Shown: positions 19,302 through 30,282, counted from the first letter of the stretch. The stretch is DNA of 64,000 nt from Sulfurovum sp. (GCF_015493435.1 NZ_WGDD01000051.1:1-64000), one strand, 5' to 3'. Numbers and translations are program-made. Notes: generated by a model not told the origin, from the letters alone.

Positions 19302-20078
19302 ATGGCAAGAAGGACTTTTATATCCTGGAACGTGAACGGTATCCGGGCTGTGGAAAAAAAAGAAGCACTCAAATGGATCGATGAAGAACAGATCGATTTT
19401 CTTGGACTACAGGAAATCAAGGCAGAAGCAGAACAGATCCCCGATACGATTTTCAAGAAGGAGTTTAAATTCCAAAGCATCAACTCCTCCTCCAACAGGG
19501 GACAGTCCGGTGTTGCTTTGTTTACCAATATCAAGGGTACCGCCTCTGGCGGTGACCATGTGGATATTCTTGATGAAGGACGCATCAACGAGTATCATTT
19601 CGGCCGTTTCGCCCTTTTTAATGTCTATTTCCCCAATGGACAGCGGAGTGAGGAACGGCTGGCATACAAACTGGCTTTTTATGACCGTTTTCTGGAATAT
19701 ATCAATGAAATACGGGCACAGGGAAAGTCGATCATTGTCTGCGGAGACGTCAATACAGCACACCGTCCCATAGACATTGCCCGACCCAAAGCCAACGAAA
19801 AGACATCCGGTTTCCTCCCTGTTGAACGGGCCTGGATAGACAAGCTTTTAAAGAATGGCTATATTGATACTTTTCGGCATATACACGGTGATGAACCGGA
19901 CCGCTACAGCTGGTGGTCCTACAGAGCAGCGGCAAGAAGCAGAAATGTAGGCTGGAGAATAGACTATTTTTTTGTTTCTGATGACTTAAAAGAAAAGATT
20001 GTAGATGCAGATATTCTGGACGAGATCATGGGCAGTGACCACTGCCCGGTGAAATTGGTTCTGGATATAGAGATATAG
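19302..20078 (+). CDS. xth: Exodeoxyribonuclease III
   Basis: FISWNVNGIRA, LGLQEIKAE, WRIDYFFVS, GSDHCPV. Confidence 0.93.
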   Translation: MARRTFISWNVNGIRAVEKKEALKWIDEEQIDFLGLQEIKAEAEQIPDTIFKKEFKFQSINSSSNRGQSGVALFTNIKGTASGGDHVDILDEGRINEYHFGRFALFNVYFPNGQRSEERLAYKLAFYDRFLEYINEIRAQGKSIIVCGDVNTAHRPIDIARPKANEKTSGFLPVERAWIDKLLKNGYIDTFRHIHGDEPDRYSWWSYRAAARSRNVGWRIDYFFVSDDLKEKIVDADILDEIMGSDHCPVKLVLDIEI

Positions 20079-20086
20079 GGTGGGGA

Positions 20087-20569
20087 CTATTCGTCTATTT
20101 CCCCCACATAGTAAAATTCGTCAAGTCCCTCCAGAAAGGCCATAAGCAGTACATCGGAGCAGGCTTTGAAATTTTTGTGATTTTCTTTTCGAAAAAGCGA
20201 TTTGAATTCCTGTCTGCTCAGCTTTGCATCACCGAGACCAAATATGATCTCCATGTCAGCCTCTTTGAGGTTCAGTGCTGCACGCAGTTTTTTAAGAATA
20301 AGATTATGCGTCAGTTCAACGGCTTCTTTCTTCTCGTTCTTTTGGGGAGAAGGACCGCGTTTTAATATAACAAGCCCGTCAAGAAAGACACCAAGCTCTT
20401 CATAGCTGCACGATGTAAAACCTTTGTCTACCCGTTTTTTCAACAGAGCTTCAAGGTGTTCCGGGGTCATGGGATACCCTTCGAATTTGTAAGCCTGAAG
20501 TATTTCTTCTTCTGTAAGCGAAAGGGCTTTTGATATTTTATAGAATATATCGTTTGTATCCACAGTCAA
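20087..20569 (-). CDS. DUF1456 (YehS-like) protein
   Basis: Two repeats of the type DIFYKISKALSLTEEEILQAYKFEGYPMTPEHLEALLKK. Confidence 0.75.
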   Translation of the reverse strand: MTVDTNDIFYKISKALSLTEEEILQAYKFEGYPMTPEHLEALLKKRVDKGFTSCSYEELGVFLDGLVILKRGPSPQKNEKKEAVELTHNLILKKLRAALNLKEADMEIIFGLGDAKLSRQEFKSLFRKENHKNFKACSDVLLMAFLEGLDEFYYVGEIDE

Positions 20570-20572
20570 AAC

Positions 20573-21205
20573 CTACTGCTTGCGTGCGATATTAATATGG
20601 CAGAGCGTCGCTTTGACCGTTGTGGAAAAGCTGATGGTCACATCATTCCAGGTCTTGCCTTTATGTAACGTATAACAGGCTTTGTTAATGGAAGCAAGTG
20701 CTTTTTGGGCTGCAAAATCAAACAGGTCAATGGTACCGGTCGCATGGAATTTTCCTTCATTGTACACGTAGCTCATCGGTACGGTCCGGGTCTTTCCGTT
20801 CATTGTGACTTCTGCGGTAACCGTACCTCTGCGCGGTTTTCCTTTTTCATGTTTGCCTGAGTGCCGGATATCTACGATTTTTGCTTCAATAGTATGAGGC
20901 TTCATCAAGCCAAAAAAGAATTTGACCAGTTTGGCATCTCTTCCCGGATTGCCGGTAGTGATCTTGTTTGTATCTATCTTGACGCTCGAACCGACAAAAA
21001 GTTCTCTGAAGTTTTTTCCTTCAAGTGAAGCAGGTGTGTAGACAACAGAAGTGAACTGGCCTGCTACACCGATCTTTGCCGGTGTTTTGTAGGCTTTCCA
21101 TGTGACATTGATGTCGTCAGGCTGCACCAGTACACAGCCTGTAGCAGCCAAAGCGGCAGTTGCAAGAGACAAAGAAGCGAGCAGAGCAAGAAATGTTTTT
21201 TTCAT
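20573..21205 (-). CDS. YceI-like periplasmic protein
   Basis: Signal peptide plus VTWKAYKTPAKIGVAGQF, DTNKITTGNPGRDAKL. Confidence 0.7.
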   Translation of the reverse strand: MKKTFLALLASLSLATAALAATGCVLVQPDDINVTWKAYKTPAKIGVAGQFTSVVYTPASLEGKNFRELFVGSSVKIDTNKITTGNPGRDAKLVKFFFGLMKPHTIEAKIVDIRHSGKHEKGKPRRGTVTAEVTMNGKTRTVPMSYVYNEGKFHATGTIDLFDFAAQKALASINKACYTLHKGKTWNDVTISFSTTVKATLCHINIARKQ

Positions 21206-21232
21206 CGGATATCCTTTAACGAGTATCGGTAT

Positions 21233-21697
21233 TTATTTGGCAGCGGCTTTTTCGGCCAGTTCCTGCATAGCGGCATGCGCCTGCCTGACAATAGCCAAAC
21301 ATGTTTTATCTTTGATATTGTGCTTGAGACTCCAGTATTCCGGGTTGGTATACAGTATGCTGGTCTCGCCTTCATAGTTTGTGATGAAAAGCATGCGCAA
21401 AGGCAGATCAAGACCCATTGAAGGATTGCATGTCATCAGTTTCGTCCCTATTTCAGGGTTTCCAAAGACTATTACCGTTTCAGGTTTGAGTCTCAGACCG
21501 AATTTGCGGGCATTTTTGGCATGGTCTATGGTCTCTACATAGGTCAGTCCTTTTGATTTGAGTGCAGCACGAAGTTTCGCAATGGCGGTAGGCATGTCAT
21601 TTTTTGTTTTTATCCTTTCGATAAAAACACTTTTATTGTTTTCACAGCCGGCAAGCGTCAGCGCGACAAGTCCTGCAAGCAGCAGTTTTTGTATCAT
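21233..21697 (-). CDS. DUF302-like lipoprotein
   Basis: Lipobox LTLAGC; VIVFGNPEIGTKLM...GLDLPLRMLF. Confidence 0.78.
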   Translation of the reverse strand: MIQKLLLAGLVALTLAGCENNKSVFIERIKTKNDMPTAIAKLRAALKSKGLTYVETIDHAKNARKFGLRLKPETVIVFGNPEIGTKLMTCNPSMGLDLPLRMLFITNYEGETSILYTNPEYWSLKHNIKDKTCLAIVRQAHAAMQELAEKAAAK

Positions 21698-21763
21698 TAT
21701 ATTCTCCTGGTTGAAATGAGTATAGTCTGTTTTTGTGCAGTATTCATGTACCGGTACAAAAAA

Positions 21764-22867
21764 TCAGACATTAAACCTGAAATGCATGATGTCACCGTCC
21801 TGAACGATATACTCCTTGCCTTCAAGTCTGTTCTTCCCTGCCTCTTTGGCTCCCTGTTCCCCGCCATATTCGACAAAGTCCTCATAAGAGATCACTTCCG
21901 CACGAATAAAGCCTTTTTCAAAATCGTTATGAATGACTGCGGCTGCTTTGGGGGCAGTAGTTCCCTTGTGAATGGTCCAGGCACGTACTTCCTTGACGCC
22001 GGCAGTGAAATAGCTTTGCAGTCCAAGTTTGTCAAATCCTTTATGAATGATCTGCTCCAGTCCCGACTCCGTCACGCCGAGGTCAGCCAGCATTTCTTCT
22101 CTCTCTTCATCAGCGAAGTCTACCATTTCTTCCTCGACTTTGGCACACAGCTTGATGACTTCAGAGTTTCTTTCGTCTGCATATGCCTTGAGCTTCTGTA
22201 CAAATTCATTATCTTCACTCAGCCCGTCTTCATCGACATTGGCACCGTAAATGATCTCTTTGCTTGTCAAAAGACGCAAGTCCCTGTTCATAGCTTTAAA
22301 GGCATCTTCTTCTATGTCTGAAAAGGTAGAGACCGGGTTGCCTTCCTCAATGTGTGAGAGCAGGGCTTCGGCAACAGCAAGCTGCGCTTTGGCATTTTTG
22401 TCATTACCTTTGGCTTTTTTCTTCAGCATCTCTATACGTTTGATGACCGCATCAATATCGGCAAAAAGGAGTTCCTGCTCAATGATCTCCACATCACGGA
22501 TAGGATCGATGGAGCCTTCTGTATGTACGACATTGTCATCTTCAAAACATCTGACGATATGGAGGATCACTTCTGTCTCACGGATATTCCCGAGAAACTT
22601 GTTCCCCAGGCCTTCTCCCTTGCTTGCACCTTTGACCAGCCCGGCAATATCTACAAAGTCCAGTGTGGAATATTGTATCTTTTCAGGGTTGACGATCTTT
22701 GCAAGTGCTTCAAGACGTTTGTCCGGTACCGGCACAACAGCCTTGTTCGGTTCGATAGTACAGAACGGATAGTTCGCACTCTCTGCATTTTGCGCTTTTG
22801 TCAGCGCGTTAAAAGTGGTAGATTTTCCTACATTTGGCAGTCCTACAAGTCCGATGCCTAATCCCAT
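21764..22867 (-). CDS. ychF: Redox-regulated ATPase YchF
   Basis: MGLGIGLVGLPNVGKSTTFNALT, YPFCTIEPN; start trimmed. Confidence 0.95.
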   Translation of the reverse strand: MGLGIGLVGLPNVGKSTTFNALTKAQNAESANYPFCTIEPNKAVVPVPDKRLEALAKIVNPEKIQYSTLDFVDIAGLVKGASKGEGLGNKFLGNIRETEVILHIVRCFEDDNVVHTEGSIDPIRDVEIIEQELLFADIDAVIKRIEMLKKKAKGNDKNAKAQLAVAEALLSHIEEGNPVSTFSDIEEDAFKAMNRDLRLLTSKEIIYGANVDEDGLSEDNEFVQKLKAYADERNSEVIKLCAKVEEEMVDFADEEREEMLADLGVTESGLEQIIHKGFDKLGLQSYFTAGVKEVRAWTIHKGTTAPKAAAVIHNDFEKGFIRAEVISYEDFVEYGGEQGAKEAGKNRLEGKEYIVQDGDIMHFRFNV

Positions 22868-23014
22868 GGTGTTTCCTTCGTATCTAAATATACGCGATTT
22901 TATCGAAATAATGGTGAAGGAGGGGTTAGTGTACAGCAAGAGAGAGTAGAATACATCAATTTAATGTATAATAATTTTCATTGATGGAAATATCATACAC
23001 AAAAGAGGGCATAC

Positions 23015-24634
23015 ATGGAAAATATTTTAATGGTTCTGATCATTACGATCGCGATAGCAACCGTGTTGAATGTTGTATTGAAAAAGTTTGATATCCCTAC
23101 CGTGATAGGGTATGTACTTTCGGGATTTGCCATCTCGTCGTTTTACCATTTTGCAGAAGATTCCAGAGAAGTACTTTCCCATCTGGCAGAGTTTGGTATT
23201 GTATTTCTTATGTTTACCATAGGGCTTGAATTTTCCGTGAAGCATTTGAAACATATGAAACGCGAAGTATTTCTCTTTGGTTCCCTGCAAGTCATGCTCT
23301 CCGGGATGCTTTTTTCGACAATAGGCTATCTGGCATTCGGTCTTGAAGCCAAAAGCGCCATTGTGACCGGTTTCGCACTTTCCCTCTCTTCTACGGCTAT
23401 CGTCCTGAAAATACTCAATGAAAACAATGAGATACATGCCGGTTACGGGCGTGCTACCGTGGGTATACTGATATTTCAGGACCTTGCTGTCATCCCGATA
23501 CTGCTGATGGTTTCCATTTTTACTTCCCACTCGGAATCCATAGGCACGCTGCTGCTCAATACACTGGAAAGTGCCATACTGGTATTTATTATCCTTTTTG
23601 TTGTGGGAAAATATTTTCTTGAACGGTTTTTTGATCTAATTATGGAAACAGGTTCGGAAGAGATCTTTCTGGTTTCCGTACTGCTCGGTGTGCTTTCCGC
23701 CTCGGTTTTGGCTGAAGTTTTCGGCTTTTCCTACTCTCTGGGTGCCTTCATCGCCGGCATGATGCTTTCCGAGACGAAGTACCGTTACCGCATTGAAGCA
23801 GACCTTGTTCCGTTTCGTGATATTCTGCTGGGAGTCTTCTTTGTTTCCATCGGAATGCTGATCGACTGGCACGCTATCGTCACTTACTGGGATATTATTT
23901 TGGGACTGCTTGTCGGGATTATGCTGCTTAAAGGTATGCTCCTCTACGGAATGCTGCAATTTTTTATACAAAAACGTACGGCGCTAAAAACGGCACTGGC
24001 ACTTTTTGAAGTAGGGGAGTTCGCCCTTGCCATCTTCGCTCTTGCCAATACCAGGGGACTGCTTGACGCAGAATTGAACCAGATACTCATTATCACCGTA
24101 GTACTTTCCATGATCATTACACCGTTTGTACTGAAAAATATCAAAAAAATAGCCGATACTTTCATGCATGAGCCGGAAAACCTGCGTGAACGCGCCATAG
24201 TCGGTGCAAGCTATCAAGACCATATCATTGTCTGCGGATACGGTCCGCTGGGACAGCGGCTGGTCAAAACATTTAAAGAGCGCAATTTGCTTTATGTTAT
24301 TCTTGAACATGATGTGAAGGTGGTTGATGATCTCATTGCCGGAGGAGAAGAAGCGATCTTTTTTGCCAATGCAGCGCAGAAAATGGTACTGGAGCACTTC
24401 AATGTCTCCCGGTGCGCAGCGATCATTGTCACCATAGACAATGAAATACAAAAACAGCTTATTTGCGAGAATATCGCTTCTTTTGGTTCACACATCAACA
24501 GTATCGTCAAAGTCATGAATAATGCAGAAGAAGAGATGATCTCCGGGCTTGGCATAAAGCACGTGGTCAATGCAAGAAATATCGTTGCCGATATTATGGC
24601 ACAGGAAGTGCTTTCCTGCGAGCTGTATCAATAG
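23015..24634 (+). CDS. CPA2-family cation:proton antiporter (KefB-like) with TrkA-N domain
   Basis: Multi-TM, FGIVFLMFTIGLEF, C-terminal HIIVCGYGPLGQRL. Confidence 0.92.
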   Translation: MENILMVLIITIAIATVLNVVLKKFDIPTVIGYVLSGFAISSFYHFAEDSREVLSHLAEFGIVFLMFTIGLEFSVKHLKHMKREVFLFGSLQVMLSGMLFSTIGYLAFGLEAKSAIVTGFALSLSSTAIVLKILNENNEIHAGYGRATVGILIFQDLAVIPILLMVSIFTSHSESIGTLLLNTLESAILVFIILFVVGKYFLERFFDLIMETGSEEIFLVSVLLGVLSASVLAEVFGFSYSLGAFIAGMMLSETKYRYRIEADLVPFRDILLGVFFVSIGMLIDWHAIVTYWDIILGLLVGIMLLKGMLLYGMLQFFIQKRTALKTALALFEVGEFALAIFALANTRGLLDAELNQILIITVVLSMIITPFVLKNIKKIADTFMHEPENLRERAIVGASYQDHIIVCGYGPLGQRLVKTFKERNLLYVILEHDVKVVDDLIAGGEEAIFFANAAQKMVLEHFNVSRCAAIIVTIDNEIQKQLICENIASFGSHINSIVKVMNNAEEEMISGLGIKHVVNARNIVADIMAQEVLSCELYQ

Positions 24635-24639
24635 AAATC

Positions 24640-25101
24640 CTATAGCACATCCAGGTCGTTTTCCGGCAGGGCGACAATACGTCTTTCCATAAGATTGATT
24701 TCATTGACCAGTTTTTTGGATACGTCTTCCATAGAAGAGAAATACTCTTTTGCAAGTTTGGTAGAGTCATCTGTTATTTTTTTCTTTTTGCCGAAGAGTT
24801 TGCTGAAAAAGCCCTGCGGTTTCACATCATAATAGATTTTATAGATATTCATGTAAATATCATGAAGTTCGAAATGAAGCCTTTCTATTTCCGACATGCA
24901 GTCCAACGGGTTGTTTCTCAGTCCGTTGAGTTTCTGGGCATCAGAGTAGAACCATTGGCCAAATTTGCATTGTGTAGAGTTGACCGGGATGGCATCTTCA
25001 TCTATTTTAAAACCGGAAATCAGCATTTTGGCACGCTGAACCCAGTTGATATGTGCTGCTTTTGCCGCCCTTAGCTGTTCTAAAATTGTACTTTTTTCCA
25101 T
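24640..25101 (-). CDS. Stand-alone CZB (chemoreceptor zinc-binding) domain protein
   Basis: AAHINWVQRAKMLI, QCKFGQWFYS, LHFELHDIY match the His/Cys/His/His pattern. Confidence 0.8.
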   Translation of the reverse strand: MEKSTILEQLRAAKAAHINWVQRAKMLISGFKIDEDAIPVNSTQCKFGQWFYSDAQKLNGLRNNPLDCMSEIERLHFELHDIYMNIYKIYYDVKPQGFFSKLFGKKKKITDDSTKLAKEYFSSMEDVSKKLVNEINLMERRIVALPENDLDVL

Positions 25102-25165
25102 AATCTGAACTCCTTTTTAATCAATATATTTTATCTTGATTCATCTTATCGATAGATAAAATAAA

Positions 25166-26638
25166 TCAATGTGCCGCTTGTTCCCGTGCAAGGCTTTCAA
25201 GCAGTCTGAGCACCATCCTGACACCTGCACCGGAAGCCCCGCTCGGATTTTCTCCCCAGACATGTTCTACAAATGCCGGTCCCGCAATATCGATATGTGC
25301 CCATTTCTCTTTATGGTCTTTATCGATGAACTCTGAGAGGAACAAGCCTGCCGTTACCGCTCCGCCGTAGCGGGTATTGGAAATATTGCACAGGTCGGCA
25401 ATATCGCTTTTGATGGTTTTTGCAAGATACGGATTGAAATCCAGTGCCGTCGCCAGCTCGCCGGAAATTTTTGCCTGTCTGCCCACCAGTGCTTTCACTT
25501 CGTCGCTGAAACCCATAATACCGGAAGTATAGTGTCCCACACCGACCACACAGGCGCCTGTCAGCGTAGCAAGGTCAAAAATGTAGTCAGCCTTGACTTC
25601 CTGCTGTGCATAGCAGAGTACATCGGCGAGGACGAGTCTTCCTTCCGCATCGGTATTTCTCACTTCGATGGTTTTCCCGTTTTTTGCAGTTAGGACATCA
25701 TCAGGTTTGTACGCATCTCCGCCGATCATGTTTTCAACCATTCCGAGGAATCCGTGTACTTCGATAGGCAGGTTCATTTCAGCAATAGCTTTCATAATGC
25801 CGATCACTGCCGAAGCACCGCTTTTGTCTGCTTTCATGGTGACCATATAATCCCCCGGTTTCAGACTGAGTCCGCCGCTGTCGTAGGTAAGTCCCTTGCC
25901 GACCAGTGTAATGACCTTTTTGGCATGTTTCGGCTTGTGGCTCAAATGAATCACGCAGGGGTCGTGGCGTGAGGCACGTGCCACGGCAAGCAGCGTATGC
26001 ATTTTTTCTTTTTTGAGTGCTTTGGGGTTGAGTATGTCACATCCGAGCCCAAGTTCTTTGGCAAGTTTCTTTGCCTTTTTCGCCATGCTTTCAGGGTAAA
26101 AATCATCAGGCGGTGTATTGACGATATTACGTGTATAGTTGGTTGCTTCTGCGGCGATCTCACCATTGTGTACTGCTCTTGCAGCTACTTCCATGGTAAT
26201 CTCGTGGGCTTCATATCCCTCAAGTGAGAGTTCAAGTGTTTTGACGGGAGATTTGAGCTTTTTGCTTTTGTACTCCGTATAGGTATAGCTTCCCAAAATG
26301 GCACCTTCTGCTATGGCACGGATGGAGGCTGAACATCTCGGATGGCTGACATAAGCAGCAATCTTCACTGTTTTGTACGCTTTTTTCCCCGTAAGAGAAC
26401 GCATGGCCGTAGCTACTGCTGCACGGATCGCTGCGCTTTTGAGATTTTCGGCACCGACATAGAGCCTTTTTTTGCCGATAAGATGGCATAGTTCATCCTG
26501 GGAACCGGTGAAACCGGCTTTTTTTAGCAGTTTTTTGTCTTTGACCGTCTTATGCTGCAGATTTTTGTCAATGACTATGATGATCTCCAAGTCGGATTTG
26601 ATATCTTTCAGCTTCGAAGAAGTTATATTGAAATTCAT
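25166..26638 (-). CDS. pepA: Leucyl aminopeptidase
   Basis: LVGKGLTYDSGGLSLKP, NTDAEGRLVLADVL. Confidence 0.95.
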   Translation of the reverse strand: MNFNITSSKLKDIKSDLEIIIVIDKNLQHKTVKDKKLLKKAGFTGSQDELCHLIGKKRLYVGAENLKSAAIRAAVATAMRSLTGKKAYKTVKIAAYVSHPRCSASIRAIAEGAILGSYTYTEYKSKKLKSPVKTLELSLEGYEAHEITMEVAARAVHNGEIAAEATNYTRNIVNTPPDDFYPESMAKKAKKLAKELGLGCDILNPKALKKEKMHTLLAVARASRHDPCVIHLSHKPKHAKKVITLVGKGLTYDSGGLSLKPGDYMVTMKADKSGASAVIGIMKAIAEMNLPIEVHGFLGMVENMIGGDAYKPDDVLTAKNGKTIEVRNTDAEGRLVLADVLCYAQQEVKADYIFDLATLTGACVVGVGHYTSGIMGFSDEVKALVGRQAKISGELATALDFNPYLAKTIKSDIADLCNISNTRYGGAVTAGLFLSEFIDKDHKEKWAHIDIAGPAFVEHVWGENPSGASGAGVRMVLRLLESLAREQAAH

Positions 26639-26711
26639 TGTTTTCCTTAGTAAAATAATTTGTATCCCGCAGAGTATAGCAAAAACTTGGTAAATGGACC
26701 GGAATATCTGC

Positions 26712-27125
26712 CTATTCGGCCTTGTCTTCGGCGGTTACTATATCCATGATAAAACTTCCGGGTTTTTCAAAACCGATATGTTCGTGTACCACTTTTTTGG
26801 CAGCAACATCTATAAAGTACATACTCGGTGTCAATTGGGTATTGAGGTTTTCCGCTGTTTTGGAATGAATATCCGTAACAAGAATGACCATATCGGACAG
26901 GCGGTTTCTTACATTTTTATCGCTCAGCGTTTCGTGTACCATCATTTCGCACCAGCTGCACCCGTCCTTGATCACAACAATAAGCAAAAGTTTTTTCTGT
27001 GCCGTTTCTGCTTTTTTAAAGGCTTTATTCAAATCGGTCTGGGCATCAAGCAGCCATGCGGCATCATCAACACTGACTGCCATAAGATGTCCTGCCATCA
27101 GTAATAAAAGTATAAATGCTTTCAT
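26712..27125 (-). CDS. Exported thioredoxin-fold protein
   Basis: Signal peptide, DGCSWCEMMVHETL, TPSMYFID. Confidence 0.8.
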   Translation of the reverse strand: MKAFILLLLMAGHLMAVSVDDAAWLLDAQTDLNKAFKKAETAQKKLLLIVVIKDGCSWCEMMVHETLSDKNVRNRLSDMVILVTDIHSKTAENLNTQLTPSMYFIDVAAKKVVHEHIGFEKPGSFIMDIVTAEDKAE

Positions 27126-27298
27126 GAAGTATCCTCTCTTTAATATAAACTATTATACTATTATATCATAATTAATTATATTAATATCTCCTTATGCAAA
27201 TCATAACACTGAAAAATAGAAAAATGCAACTTATGTTACAAAACGGTTATCTTTTTTATCCTATAATAAAAATCAATAAATAATTTAAGGAGTCCAAT

Positions 27299-27694
27299 AT
27301 GGCAGATAAAATGAAAGAAAAAGTGGATGTTCTCATCGAGATCAATAAAACAAAAGAGAATCTTGGGATGATAGGCTTGCATGAAACGAGAGAATTGCTT
27401 ATGGATGCAGGAGCAATCTTGCTTGATGTACGACCGCCGGCCAAAGTCAACGGTGAAAATGCACAGGAAGCCGATATTGCAAATGCATACTACACACCGT
27501 ATACCGAATTTGCAACGTACCTTGACGAATTACCGTCAGACCATACTTCACCGATTGTTGTAGCCTGTCTTAAGGGATGGTTTGCAAACCGTGTCATGGG
27601 CTATCTTGAAATGATGGGATATGAGAATGTCTATGTACTCGATACCAGCATAGAAGATTTGATCGAAGTCCATCACGCACACACAGGCAAATAA
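27299..27694 (+). CDS. Single-domain rhodanese-like protein
   Basis: AILLDVRPPAKV, VVACLKGWFANRVMGYL with candidate active Cys. Confidence 0.8.
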   Translation: MADKMKEKVDVLIEINKTKENLGMIGLHETRELLMDAGAILLDVRPPAKVNGENAQEADIANAYYTPYTEFATYLDELPSDHTSPIVVACLKGWFANRVMGYLEMMGYENVYVLDTSIEDLIEVHHAHTGK

Positions 27695-27719
27695 AAACTG
27701 TTTCCCGCAGAAGCGGGAA
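27693..27719 (-). terminator. Rho-independent terminator, trpB side
   Basis: TTCCCGC-AGAA-GCGGGAA perfect 7-bp stem; T5 follows on the minus strand. Confidence 0.6.
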
Positions 27720-27797
27720 TGGTACTGTTCCCCACTGACTACATATATTCAGACATAAAAGACTACTTCAGTCTCAAAATATAACAGTGACTCTGTG

Positions 27798-29024
27798 TTA
27801 GCGGAACTGTTCTGAAAGTATATCTTTTGCCTGCATCATATCTTTGTCACCGCGTCCGGAAAGGTTGACAAGAATCGTCTTTCCCCTGATCTCTTCAGGT
27901 TTCATCTTTTTAAGATAGGCTACCGCATGGGAACTCTCAAATGCCGGGATAATTCCCTCTCTCTGCGAAAGCCACACAAATGCTTCCATCGCTTCATCGT
28001 CGGTAATATGGTTGTAAGTCGCGATGCCTTCATCTTTGAGGAATGCATGCTCAGGCCCGATACCCGGGTAGTCGAGTCCGGCTGAAATGGAGTGTGCCTC
28101 CTGGATCTGCCCGTCTTCATCCTGGAGCAGGTAGCTGAGCTGTCCGTGCAGTACACCCGGGCTGCCTTTTTCCAGTGAACATCCGTGTTTGCAGTCCAAT
28201 CCTTCCCCTCCCGCTTCAATGCCGATGCATTCAACTGTTTTATCCTGAAGGAAGTGGCTGAAAATACCAAGCGCATTGGAACCGCCGCCGATACAGGCAA
28301 TGACTTTGTCCGGCAGGCATCCTTCGACTGCATCAAGCTGTGCTTTGGCTTCCCAGCCTATGATGGACTGAATGTCGCGTACCATCATCGGGTAGGGGTG
28401 CGGCCCGGCAACCGTACCGATAAGATAGTAGGTATCCCGCGCATGGGTCACCCAGTGGCGAATCGCATCGTTCATGGCATCTTTGAGGGTTTTGCTTCCG
28501 CTTTCAACGGCATGCACTTTCGCACCGAGCAGTTTCATGCGGAAAACATTGAGTTCCTGTCGTGCCACATCTTTGGCACCCATGAAAACTTCACACTCCA
28601 GTCCGAAAAGTGCAGCCACTGTTGCCGTTGCCACACCGTGCTGTCCCGCACCCGTTTCTGCTATGATCTTTTTCCTGCCAAGACGTTTTGCCAGTACTGC
28701 CTGTGCGATACAGTGATTGATCTTGTGTGCACCGGTATGGTTCAAGTCTTCACGCTTGAGGTAGATCTTCGCATCGAGCTCTTTGGAAAGGTTCTCTGCA
28801 AAGTAGAGCGAGGAGGGGCGTCCCACATAATTTTTGTAATAGTAGTCCACCTCTGCCCAGAAGTCTTTGTCGAAACGTACTGCTTCATAATCTTTTCTCA
28901 GCTGCTCAAGTGCAGGCATCAGTGTTTCAGGTACGAACCGACCGCCAAATTTACCAAAATGCCCCAGTTCGTCAGGGTCGAACGGGCTTGGTTCCGGAAT
29001 GTATATCGTTTTATGTAGATCCAT
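27798..29024 (-). CDS. trpB: Tryptophan synthase beta subunit
   Basis: [43 protein letters not shown]. Confidence 0.96.
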   Translation of the reverse strand: MDLHKTIYIPEPSPFDPDELGHFGKFGGRFVPETLMPALEQLRKDYEAVRFDKDFWAEVDYYYKNYVGRPSSLYFAENLSKELDAKIYLKREDLNHTGAHKINHCIAQAVLAKRLGRKKIIAETGAGQHGVATATVAALFGLECEVFMGAKDVARQELNVFRMKLLGAKVHAVESGSKTLKDAMNDAIRHWVTHARDTYYLIGTVAGPHPYPMMVRDIQSIIGWEAKAQLDAVEGCLPDKVIACIGGGSNALGIFSHFLQDKTVECIGIEAGGEGLDCKHGCSLEKGSPGVLHGQLSYLLQDEDGQIQEAHSISAGLDYPGIGPEHAFLKDEGIATYNHITDDEAMEAFVWLSQREGIIPAFESSHAVAYLKKMKPEEIRGKTILVNLSGRGDKDMMQAKDILSEQFR

Positions 29025-29100
29025 GTTTTTCTCTCAAATAAATAGTGCAGAGATTATATCCAATCCGATGTTAAGGGTAGCTCTATCGGGTACGCCCCGG

Positions 29101-29643
29101 TCAAAGAGACAAGATGCCTTTAAAGCGTTTGGTTTTTGCTATATCCTCGCCGTGAGCTGTATAGCGGTATTTGCTTTTTGCTTCCTGTATGAGCGCAGCT
29201 GGCATTTCATTGTAAACGGTATTCATGTTCGTATTGATAGTTCCGAGAAAATAGTGTTTTCCGTTTTCTACTTTCGGGATCACTTTCACCCCGTATCCGT
29301 AGCCTGCTTTGCCGCGACTGCAGCCATAATGTCCTGAGAGCGAATATTCTTTGAGCCTCAGCGTACTGCTGGGTGTGGGGATCTCTATGGTAATAAAGCC
29401 TTTTTTGGGCTGTACATCATGGAAATAGACCTCGTATCCTGTGGATTCCTCTTTCGTACTCAGTTCAATGTGCCGGACACCGCGCTTGCCGTCACCGTCT
29501 ACGGCAACCAGTACCAATGCCTTACCCGAGTAATGATGTGCCTCGGCATTGCTGGTCGGTGTGATGACTGTGGTTTCGGAACATCCGCTGAGAATATAGC
29601 TGGCGAACAGAGCCGGGAAGAGTAGGCTGCGGGCATAGATCAT
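29101..29643 (-). CDS. Lipoprotein of unknown function
   Basis: Signal peptide with lipobox ILSGC. Confidence 0.65.
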   Translation of the reverse strand: MIYARSLLFPALFASYILSGCSETTVITPTSNAEAHHYSGKALVLVAVDGDGKRGVRHIELSTKEESTGYEVYFHDVQPKKGFITIEIPTPSSTLRLKEYSLSGHYGCSRGKAGYGYGVKVIPKVENGKHYFLGTINTNMNTVYNEMPAALIQEAKSKYRYTAHGEDIAKTKRFKGILSL

Positions 29644-29718
29644 GATATTTCCTTTGACTCAAGGTTCCCTCAATTCTAGTCAAAGAAGTGTGTATTTTCT
29701 GTGTATCGGAGAAGACGC

Positions 29719-30282
29719 TCAGTCTATCTCAAGTACAGAATAGATGGGGGCGGGGAAGTGCTTTTTGCCATTCAGGAAAGAAAGCTCCATAATGAAACAG
29801 GCTTCTACACAGTGGGCGCCCACTTTGTCTATGAGACTGGCTGCGGCTTTGGCTGTACCACCTGTGGCCATGAGATCATCGATAAGCAGTACTTTGGACC
29901 TTTCGCCATCACAGTTGCAGCCATTTTCTCCAAAGGCATCAATGTGGATCTCTACTTCATCAAAACCGTATTCGAGAGAATATTTTTCTGCAACTGTCGT
30001 GTAGGGCAGCTTGCCCTGTTTGCGTACCGGTACGAAACCTACTCCCAGCCTGTCCGCCAGAATGGCACCGAAAATAAAGCCTCTCGCATCGATACCGGCA
30101 ATATAGTCAAGCTCATAGCCGAGATAGCGTTCTGTCAGGTGGTCCATAAGGGTACTGAGTGCTTTGGGGTTGTTCAGGAGGGTAGTGATGTCTTTGAAGA
30201 CAATGCCTGGTTTCGGGAAGTCGGGTATGTCTCTTATGCTTCCCAGAATGATCTCTTTTTCTTCAGTACTTAATGTATCCAT
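29719..30282 (-). CDS. apt: Adenine phosphoribosyltransferase
   Basis: [35 protein letters not shown]. Confidence 0.95.
   Translation of the reverse strand: MDTLSTEEKEIILGSIRDIPDFPKPGIVFKDITTLLNNPKALSTLMDHLTERYLGYELDYIAGIDARGFIFGAILADRLGVGFVPVRKQGKLPYTTVAEKYSLEYGFDEVEIHIDAFGENGCNCDGERSKVLLIDDLMATGGTAKAAASLIDKVGAHCVEACFIMELSFLNGKKHFPAPIYSVLEID

Noticed and set aside
27299-27694. Rhodanese as a degenerate, Cys-less domain
   Set aside because: VVACLKGWF provides a Cys at the expected loop, so it is probably active.
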